From: Rhodospirillales bacterium
Lineage (GTDB): Bacteria; Pseudomonadota; Alphaproteobacteria; CACIAM-22H2
Length of the DNA: 12,969 nucleotides
NCBI GenBank assembly: GCA_016195145.1
Contig: JACQAF010000179.1
Location: forward strand, 1-12,969
Direction of reading: 5' to 3'
The notes beneath the pieces are model-generated. The model saw only the letters and a program-made list of their open reading frames with translations, searched no databases and was not told the origin of the DNA. Positions 8,023 to 12,969 of the stretch are shown one piece after another (position 1 is the first letter of the stretch; every line of letters begins with the position of its first letter). The position numbers were made by a program, and so were the translations under genes.

Positions 8023-9195
8023 TCACGCCGTCTCCTCGAACAATTCGCGCCCGATCAGCCAGCGGCGGATTTCCGACGTGCCCGCCCCGATCTCGTACAA
8101 CTTGGCGTCGCGCAGCAGGCGGCCGGTCGGATATTCGTTGATGTAGCCGTTGCCGCCGAGAAGCTGAATGGCGTCGAGCGCCACGCGCGTCGCCTTTTCG
8201 GCTGCGTAAAGGATTGCGCCGGCGGCGTCCTTGCGCGTCGTCCGGCCGCGGTCGCAGGCCTTGGCCACGGTGTAGACATAGGATTTGCAGGCATTGGTCG
8301 TCGTGTACATATCGGCGAGCTTGCCCTGGACGAGCTGGAATTCGCCGATCGACTGGCCGAACTGCTTGCGCTCGTGGACATAGGGCACGACCACGTCGAG
8401 GCAGGCCTGCATGATGCCGCACGGCCCGGCGGCGAGCACCGAGCGCTCGTAGTCGAGCCCGCTCATCAACACGTTCACGCCCTTGCCCACCTCGCCGACC
8501 ACGTTCTCGGCCGGCACCTCGCAATCCTGGAACACCAGTTCGCAGGTGTTGGAGCCGCGCATGCCAAGCTTGTCGAGCTTCTGGGCGGTCGAAAATCCCT
8601 TCATCCCCTTTTCGATCAGGAAGACGGTGATGCCGCGCTTGCCGGCGTCGGGATCGGTCTTGGCGTAGACGATCAGCGTATCGGCGTCGGGGCCGTTGGT
8701 GATCCACATCTTGTTGCCATTGAGGACGTAGCGGTCGCCCTTCTTGTCGGCGCGCAGGCGCAAGCTGACGACGTCGGACCCCGCCCCCGGTTCCGACATG
8801 GCCAACGCCCCGACATGCTCGCCCGAAATCAGCTTCGGCAGGTATTTGCGTTTCTGCCGCTCGTTGCCGTTGCGGCGCAGCTGGTTGACGCACAGATTGG
8901 AATGCGCGCCATAGGACAACCCAACCGAGGCCGAGGCGCGGCTGATCTCCTCCATGGCGACGCAGTGTTCGAGATACCCCATGCCGGCGCCGCCGTATTC
9001 CTCCTCGACCGTGACGCCGAGAATGCCGAGCGCTCCCATCTTGCGCCACAAATCGGCGGGAAAGTCGTTCTTGCGGTCGATCTCGGCGGCGCGCGGCGCG
9101 ATCTCGTCGTCGGCGAAGCTGCGCACCGAATCGCGCAACATCTCGGCCTGTTCGCCGAGGCCGAAATCGAAGATGGGAAGCTGGTTGGAGGCCAT
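8023..9195 (-). CDS. liuA: Isovaleryl-CoA dehydrogenase
   Basis: FAD flavoenzyme oxidising isovaleryl-CoA to 3-methylcrotonyl-CoA and passing electrons to electron-transfer flavoprotein; the first committed step of the Liu pathway. At 390 residues it has the family length. Visible are ALAMSEPGAGSDV (130-142), the FAD-contacting MWITNG (163-168), LDKLGMRGSNTCELVF (207-222), KQFGQSIGEFQLVQGKLADM (277-296) and LLGGNGYINEYP (345-356). The diagnostic point is Glu250 in SGLDYERSVLAAGP, the position of the catalytic base peculiar to isovaleryl-CoA dehydrogenases. The usual C-terminal glutamate site instead reads YEIGAGTSEIRRW. The start at 9195 is preferred to ATG 9201 because AGGAG is eight bases from it and only two from the other. 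The stop abuts the start of the AT-rich orphan. The 82 bases upstream contain no obvious LiuR site. Confidence 0.97.
   Translation of the reverse strand: MASNQLPIFDFGLGEQAEMLRDSVRSFADDEIAPRAAEIDRKNDFPADLWRKMGALGILGVTVEEEYGGAGMGYLEHCVAMEEISRASASVGLSYGAHSNLCVNQLRRNGNERQKRKYLPKLISGEHVGALAMSEPGAGSDVVSLRLRADKKGDRYVLNGNKMWITNGPDADTLIVYAKTDPDAGKRGITVFLIEKGMKGFSTAQKLDKLGMRGSNTCELVFQDCEVPAENVVGEVGKGVNVLMSGLDYERSVLAAGPCGIMQACLDVVVPYVHERKQFGQSIGEFQLVQGKLADMYTTTNACKSYVYTVAKACDRGRTTRKDAAGAILYAAEKATRVALDAIQLLGGNGYINEYPTGRLLRDAKLYEIGAGTSEIRRWLIGRELFEETA
8032..8037 (-). promoter_or_regulatory. Ribosome-binding site for the orphan gene, inside the liuA end
   Basis: GAGGAG, formed by the last codons of liuA (FEETA), lies nine bases before the GTG at 8022. 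It decides the start and implies that translation of the orphan is coupled to liuA. Confidence 0.6.
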
Positions 9196-9203
9196 GCGCA
9201 TCG

Positions 9204-9208
9204 CTCCT
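9204..9208 (-). promoter_or_regulatory. Ribosome-binding site that decides the liuA start
   Basis: AGGAG lies eight bases before ATG 9195 and only two bases before ATG 9201, favouring the shorter protein that begins MASNQLP. Confidence 0.65.
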
Positions 9209-9277
9209 GGTTTCCATCGTTCAATGTAAAGGGGTCGCCGGCAAAAGCGAAGGCCTACCCGTCTTTGGCCGCCCGGT

Positions 9278-9736
9278 TCACGTCGTAGGCCGGTCGCTGA
9301 GCCCGGTCATGGTCATGAGCGTCTGCATCAGGGTCGCACAGGGGCGTTCGTCTCCATCGCGGATAGCCGCAACGTCGATCTGGCAAACGGTGAGCGTCCG
9401 GCCCGGCTTGACGACGCGGCCATGGGCGATCAGGCGGCTGCCCTGGGCCGGGAACAGCAGGTTGATCTTGTATTCGACGGTCAGCACCGAGGCATCGGCC
9501 GGCATCAGGCTGAAAGCTGCGTAGCCGCCCGCCGAATCGCCGATCATGCCGACGATGCCGCCATGGAAAAATTCATGCTGCTGAGTGAGTTCGGGCCGGA
9601 AATCGACCGCAATATCGCACAGCCCCGGCTCGATGCGGACGATATCCGCGCCGATCAGGCGCATCGCCCGCTGGCGGGCGAAACTGTCGCGCACGCGCGC
9701 GGCGAAATCGGGGTTTTTGGGCGCAAACTGGCTCAT
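9278..9736 (-). CDS. PaaI-type hotdog-fold thioesterase
   Basis: A 152-residue hotdog-fold protein of the PaaI/acyl-CoA thioesterase group. The active-site helix region reads QHEFFHGGIVGMIGDSAGGYAA (53-74), with the HGG turn and the downstream aspartate typical of PaaI-like enzymes. Later strands show LTVEYKINLLFPAQG and AHGRVVKPGRTLTVCQIDV. It probably hydrolyses an acyl-CoA thioester. In this operon a likely role is to free CoA from branched-chain intermediates that stall, but that is inferred from position. ATG 9736 follows GGAGG with a nine-base spacing. The gene lies 40 bases behind another hotdog thioesterase and 82 bases ahead of liuA. Confidence 0.9.
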   Translation of the reverse strand: MSQFAPKNPDFAARVRDSFARQRAMRLIGADIVRIEPGLCDIAVDFRPELTQQHEFFHGGIVGMIGDSAGGYAAFSLMPADASVLTVEYKINLLFPAQGSRLIAHGRVVKPGRTLTVCQIDVAAIRDGDERPCATLMQTLMTMTGLSDRPTT

Positions 9737-9776
9737 CGCACCGCCCCTCCGCGCCAGCGTCGAGCGCTGCCGGCGT

Positions 9777-10199
9777 CTATGAACGCGGCCATTCGACGAT
9801 CATTTCGCGAGCGCGGGCGACCGTCACGTCAGGCAACGGCGCGGCACGGCGGGTGGCGCGATCGAGATGAACGACAGTCAGCTCGCACACCGCCGTCGTT
9901 TCGCCGGTCTCGCTATTCGCCATTTCATGAACATAGCGAAGAACCTTGTCGCGCGCCTCAATCATGCCCGAACGGACAATGACCGTGTCGCCAGCGTGCA
10001 ATTCCCGCTTGTAGGCGATGTTCTGCTGGACCGCGGCCATGCCGCGATTTCCTTCGCGCAGATAGGACGGCGTGATGCCAACGGCGGCAAGCAGGTTCCA
10101 TGTCGCCTCGTCGAACTTGCCGACATACCACATGACGTTCATGTGGCCGATATGGTCGCAGTGCCAAGGGTAGACGGCCCCGCGATAGGTTTCGACCAT
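9777..10199 (-). CDS. 4-hydroxybenzoyl-CoA thioesterase-like (4HBT) acyl-CoA thioesterase
   Basis: A hotdog-fold thioesterase of about 140 residues, and the first gene behind the LiuR-type promoter. The N-terminal signature VYPWHCDHIGHMNVMWYVGKF (9-29) contains the DHxGHxN active-site block of 4HBT/YbgC-type enzymes, with Asp15 as the likely catalytic acid. Downstream segments IAYKRELHAGDTVIVRS and AVCELTVVHLDRATRRAAPLP fit the family. The substrate is unknown; branched or short acyl-CoA is likely from context. Three in-frame starts are close together. ATG 10199 fits homologues (MVETYRG) and has GGATGG a few bases upstream. ATG 10208 has GGAGGG ten bases upstream, and GTG 10226 would be early for the predicted transcript. 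All lie within about 40 bases of the proposed -10. Confidence 0.9.
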   Translation of the reverse strand: MVETYRGAVYPWHCDHIGHMNVMWYVGKFDEATWNLLAAVGITPSYLREGNRGMAAVQQNIAYKRELHAGDTVIVRSGMIEARDKVLRYVHEMANSETGETTAVCELTVVHLDRATRRAAPLPDVTVARAREMIVEWPRS

Positions 10200-10244
10200 G
10201 ACGCCCATCCTGATCTCGCCCTCCACCAGTCTGGTGCGGGGAAT

Positions 10245-10271
10245 ATTATATTACGTTTACGTAAACGTCAA
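10245..10271 (-). promoter_or_regulatory. Predicted sigma-70 type promoter of the liu operon
   Basis: On the minus strand TTGACG (10271-10266) is followed by a perfect TATAAT (10250-10245) after 15 bases, or by TAATAT (10248-10243) after 17 bases. Such near-consensus, AT-rich boxes stand out sharply here. Transcription would begin near 10238 and run into the first thioesterase gene. The palindromic operator fills the spacer, the usual arrangement for a MerR-family activator/repressor. Confidence 0.75.
10253..10268. promoter_or_regulatory. Perfect 16-bp palindrome, probable LiuR operator
   Basis: ACGTTTACGTAAACGT reads the same on both strands. It is centred between 10260 and 10261, inside the promoter spacer and 20 bases after the end of the regulator gene. 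Its form is like the TTTACGT-type sites described for LiuR in comparative-genomic work on proteobacterial branched-chain amino acid regulons (recalled, not searched). I saw no second copy in the window. Confidence 0.75.
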
Positions 10272-10287
10272 TTATTCTCTTGCCCGA

Positions 10288-10737
10288 TCAATCCGCCCGC
10301 CCGCCCCCTTTGCCGCTACGTTCCAGCGCGGCGAGACGCTCGTGGCAGCGCGCCTCGACCGTGGCGAGCTCGCCCAGCGTCTCGACGATGTCGGCACGCT
10401 GACGTTCGAGCATCGCCCGGCGCTCGGCGATCTTTTGCAGGAAAAACCGCAACTGCCCCGCCTCGCCCGGCGCGGAATCGTAGAGATCGATGATCTCGCG
10501 AATTTCGCCGATCGAGAAGCCAAGCCGCTTGCCGCGCAGGATGAGCTTGAGGCGCACCCGGTCGCGCAGGCTGAAAACCCGGGTCTGGCCGCGCCGCGCC
10601 GGCGCGATCAGCCCCTCCCCTTCGTAGAAGCGGATCGTGCGCGTGGTGATGTCGAACTCGCGGGCCAGTTCGGCGATGGTGTATTTGCGCTCGTCGTCGC
10701 CGGCGTGACTGGCGTCTTTGGCTTCGCGGCGGTTCAT
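10288..10737 (-). CDS. liuR: MerR-family transcriptional regulator, LiuR type
   Basis: A 149-residue MerR-family DNA-binding protein. The winged helix-turn-helix runs from YTIAELAREFDITTRTIRFYE (19-39) through EGLIAPARRGQTRVFSLRDRVRLKLILRGKRLGFS-like wing and second helix pair (41-75). A long C-terminal helix suited to dimerisation follows (about 96-140). The only cysteine is Cys131, so it is not a metal-thiolate sensor. The close match of the DNA-binding half to LiuR proteins, and a palindrome in the next intergenic region, suggest control of leucine/isovalerate catabolism. Its ATG overlaps the mgtE stop (ATGA), so the gene is probably made from the mgtE transcript rather than from the promoter it controls, unless a promoter lies inside mgtE. 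The effector, probably an acyl-CoA intermediate, is not readable from sequence. Confidence 0.9.
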   Translation of the reverse strand: MNRREAKDASHAGDDERKYTIAELAREFDITTRTIRFYEGEGLIAPARRGQTRVFSLRDRVRLKLILRGKRLGFSIGEIREIIDLYDSAPGEAGQLRFFLQKIAERRAMLERQRADIVETLGELATVEARCHERLAALERSGKGGGRAD

Positions 10738-12128
10738 AGCAGCAAAAGGGTGGCTAGGCCGAGGAAAGAGAAAAATCCGATCACGTCGGTCACCGTGGTC
10801 AAGACGACCGTCGAACTGATTGCCGGATCGATGCGGAACCGTTGCGAGATTATCGGAATGACGATGCCGGCGAAACCCGCGGCGATCAAGTCGAACACCA
10901 TCGCCCCGGCGATGCATAGGCCGAGCAGCCAGTCGCCGAACCAGGCGATGGCGATCGCGCCGGTGATGAGGGCGAACAGGAAGCCGTTAATCCCGCCGAC
11001 CAGCACCTCCTTCCACATGATGCGCAGCGCATTGGCCGTCGTCAGGTCGCGCGTGGCCAGGGCGCGCACCGCCACCGTCATTGTCTGGGTGCCGGCGTTG
11101 CCGCCCATCGAGGCGGTGATCGGCATGAGCACGGCAAGCGCCACGATCTTCTCCAGCGCATGCTCGAAAAGGCCGATCACCGACGAGGCGAGAAACGCCG
11201 TACCGAGATTGATCAGCAACCAGACGAAGCGGGAACGCACCGTCTCCAGCAACGGCGTATGGACGTCGGTGTCCGTGACGCCGTGCAGGCGGAGCATGTC
11301 TTCTTCCGCCTCTTCCTCGACCACGTCGACGATGTCGTCGATGGTGATGGTGCCGACCAGCCGGCCCATGCGGTCGACGACCGGCGCCGAGGTAAGATCG
11401 TGCTGCTTGAACAGGAAGGCGACCTGCTCCTGGTCCATGTCGAGCGGGATCGGCCGTAAATCGCTTTTCATGATGTCGCCGATCCTGACCGACCGCTTCG
11501 ACCGCACGAGCTTGTCGAGCGGCACCCCGCCGACCGGCCGATGCTTCGAATCGACGACGAAAATGTCATAGAAGTCGCTGGGCAGCTCGTCGCTTTCGCG
11601 CATGTCGTCGATGCACTCGCCGACCGTCCAGTATTGCGGCACCGCGACCACCTCGCGCTGCATGAGGCGGCCGGCGCTGTCGTCGGGAAAGGCGAGGCCC
11701 TCTTCCAGCTCGCGGCGCAGCGCCGCGGGGATGGCGTGCAAAACGTGCCGGCGTCGCGCCTCCTCGAGACCGTCGATCAGCAGCAGCGCGTCGTCGCTAT
11801 CGAGCTTGGCGATGGCGGCGGCGAGGTCTTGCGTCCCCAGCAGCTCCGCCACTTCGTTGCGCACCGGCTCATCGAGTTCGGGAATGATTTCGGCCGGAAA
11901 TTTCCGCCGCATCATTTCGACCAGCAGCACCCGCTGGTCGGCGGACAGCGCCTCGATCAGATCGGCAAGATCGGCGTAATGAAGCGGCTCGATCAACTCG
12001 CGCGCCCGGTCGATCTCGCCGACCTCCAGGGCCTCGGCGACCTTGCCGACAAGTTCGGGGTCGAGGCCGACCCGCGCCGTATCGGCGGTCGGTGGGGCAA
12101 CAGCCGATTCGAGACCGGCGTCGCTCAT
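10734..12128 (-). CDS. mgtE: Magnesium transporter MgtE
   Basis: An inner-membrane Mg2+ channel of 464 residues. The cytoplasmic N-domain of helical repeats spans about 22-150, and a pair of CBS domains spans about 151-272 (DIFVVDSKHRPVGGVPLDKL and APVVDRMGRLVGTITIDDI). A connecting helix leads to five membrane segments from about 300 onward. The pore signature MPITASMGGNAGTQTMTVAVRAL is at 335-357. Asp448 in TTVTDVIGFFSFLG matches the selectivity aspartate of Thermus MgtE. The N-domain and CBS pair gate the pore by sensing internal magnesium in known members. The gene follows maeB by six bases with only a weak ribosome-binding site, and its stop overlaps the liuR start. There is no obvious metabolic tie to the liu genes. 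Confidence 0.96.
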   Translation of the reverse strand: MSDAGLESAVAPPTADTARVGLDPELVGKVAEALEVGEIDRARELIEPLHYADLADLIEALSADQRVLLVEMMRRKFPAEIIPELDEPVRNEVAELLGTQDLAAAIAKLDSDDALLLIDGLEEARRRHVLHAIPAALRRELEEGLAFPDDSAGRLMQREVVAVPQYWTVGECIDDMRESDELPSDFYDIFVVDSKHRPVGGVPLDKLVRSKRSVRIGDIMKSDLRPIPLDMDQEQVAFLFKQHDLTSAPVVDRMGRLVGTITIDDIVDVVEEEAEEDMLRLHGVTDTDVHTPLLETVRSRFVWLLINLGTAFLASSVIGLFEHALEKIVALAVLMPITASMGGNAGTQTMTVAVRALATRDLTTANALRIMWKEVLVGGINGFLFALITGAIAIAWFGDWLLGLCIAGAMVFDLIAAGFAGIVIPIISQRFRIDPAISSTVVLTTVTDVIGFFSFLGLATLLLL

Positions 12129-12134
12129 AACGGC

Positions 12135-12969
12135 CTATTCGGCGGCCCGCGCGGCCGCCTGCTCCTGTGCATCGACGGCGCATAGCGCCGTCATGTTGAC
12201 GATGCCGCGCACCGTGGTCGACTGCTCGAGAATATGGGCCGGACGCGCCGTGCCGAGAAGGATCGGCCCGACCCGCTGGCCGCCGCCCATTTCCTTGAGC
12301 AGGCTGAAGGCGATATTGGCCGCATCGAGCGTCGGCATGACGAGGAGATTGGCCATGCCCCGCAGGCGCGAGCCGGGGAACGAAACCTTGCGCACATCCT
12401 CGTTCATCGCCGATTCGGCGTTGATCTCGCCCTCGACTTCCAGCCACGGCATGCGCGCCTCGATCAGCGTCAGCGCCCGGCGCATCTTGGCCGAGCTTTC
12501 GGTATCCATGCTGCCGAAATTCGAATGCGACAGCAGCGCTGCCTTGGGCTCCATGCCGAAGCGCCGGATCACCGCCGACGCGCGCACCGCCATGTCGGCG
12601 ATCTGCGCCGGTCCGGGGTCGGGCGAGACATGAGTGTCGCAGATAAAGATGGTGCCGCGCGGCGAGATCAGGGCGCTGAGCGCCGCCGGCACGCCGACAT
12701 CGTCCTGCAGGCCAATGACGTCGACAATGTCCTGAAGTGCGCGATGATAGCGCCCGATCACGCCGCAGATCATGCCATCGGCCTCGCCGCGGCGGACCAT
12801 CAGCGCCGCAATGACGGTGTTCCGGGTGCGGACCACCGTGCGCGCCGCGGCCGGCGAAACGCCCTGCCGGCCCAAAAGCTGATGATAGGTCTGCCAGTCG
12901 TCCTGCCGGATGCGCCACCGCACCTCGGGCCCGTACGCCCGCGCCGCGCTTGGCTCATCGATCGCGACC
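12135..12969 (-). CDS. maeB: NADP-dependent malic enzyme, C-terminal phosphotransacetylase-like domain, partial
   Basis: The last 277 residues of a MaeB-type malic enzyme; the frame is open to the right edge and the start lies outside. The visible part is the phosphotransacetylase-like domain fused to proteobacterial malic enzymes. It includes ARTVVRTRNTVIAALMVRRGEADGMICG, SPRGTIFICDTHVSPDPG, LLSHSNFGSMDTESS and the end block LDAANIAFSLLKEMGGG followed by VGPILLGTARPAHIL and RGIVNMTAL. In known enzymes this domain is regulatory, responding to acetyl-CoA, and is not an active transacetylase. The malic-enzyme domain itself is not seen, so a stand-alone phosphotransacetylase is a formal alternative, but the sequence type favours MaeB. 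A GTG at 12923 is internal and not the start. Malic enzyme makes pyruvate and NADPH from malate. Confidence 0.88.
   Translation of the reverse strand, partial: VAIDEPSAARAYGPEVRWRIRQDDWQTYHQLLGRQGVSPAAARTVVRTRNTVIAALMVRRGEADGMICGVIGRYHRALQDIVDVIGLQDDVGVPAALSALISPRGTIFICDTHVSPDPGPAQIADMAVRASAVIRRFGMEPKAALLSHSNFGSMDTESSAKMRRALTLIEARMPWLEVEGEINAESAMNEDVRKVSFPGSRLRGMANLLVMPTLDAANIAFSLLKEMGGGQRVGPILLGTARPAHILEQSTTVRGIVNMTALCAVDAQEQAAARAAE

Noticed and set aside
7727..8146. A plus-strand gene in the AT-rich insert
   Set aside because: The frame crosses into the liuA 3' end antisense, is very rich in Arg and Ser, and has no ribosome-binding site. The minus-strand frame has a good site, a full-length product and a sensible amino-acid balance.

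Overview
The window is a GC-rich chromosomal stretch (about 65-75% G+C in the flanks) in which every convincing gene lies on the minus strand. Protein sequences, codon use and gene content suggest an alphaproteobacterium, perhaps Rhodospirillales-like; this is inferred from resemblance, since no rRNA or marker gene is present. The long plus-strand open frames are GC-driven shadows.

In the direction of transcription (high to low coordinates), the first block is the C-terminal part of a MaeB-type malic enzyme (12135-12969), an MgtE magnesium channel (10734-12128) and a MerR-family regulator of LiuR type (10288-10737). The mgtE stop and the regulator start overlap. A short intergenic region follows, with a promoter whose -35/-10 spacer holds a perfect 16-bp palindrome (10253-10268), the likely LiuR operator.

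Behind that promoter is one long, tightly packed array: two hotdog-fold thioesterases, isovaleryl-CoA dehydrogenase (liuA), an AT-rich orphan gene (7405-8022), a RidA-family protein, a short-chain dehydrogenase, a DUF3291 protein, a second acyl-CoA dehydrogenase broken by an out-of-frame deletion, a DsbA-fold 2-hydroxychromene-2-carboxylate isomerase-like protein, a rhodanese, methylcrotonyl-CoA carboxylase beta (liuB), methylglutaconyl-CoA hydratase (liuC) and the biotin carboxylase subunit (liuD, cut by the left edge).

The core is the leucine/isovalerate (Liu) pathway: isovaleryl-CoA to 3-methylcrotonyl-CoA (LiuA), then 3-methylglutaconyl-CoA (LiuB+LiuD), then HMG-CoA (LiuC). HMG-CoA lyase is not in the window. 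Thioesterases, redox and isomerase-like genes sit between liuA and liuB. I see no complete new multi-gene system. The points most worth a second look are the foreign-looking orphan gene starting directly behind liuA, the tandem duplication of the rhodanese start that creates a 15-codon upstream ORF, the deleted acyl-CoA dehydrogenase, and the LiuR-type operator/promoter.
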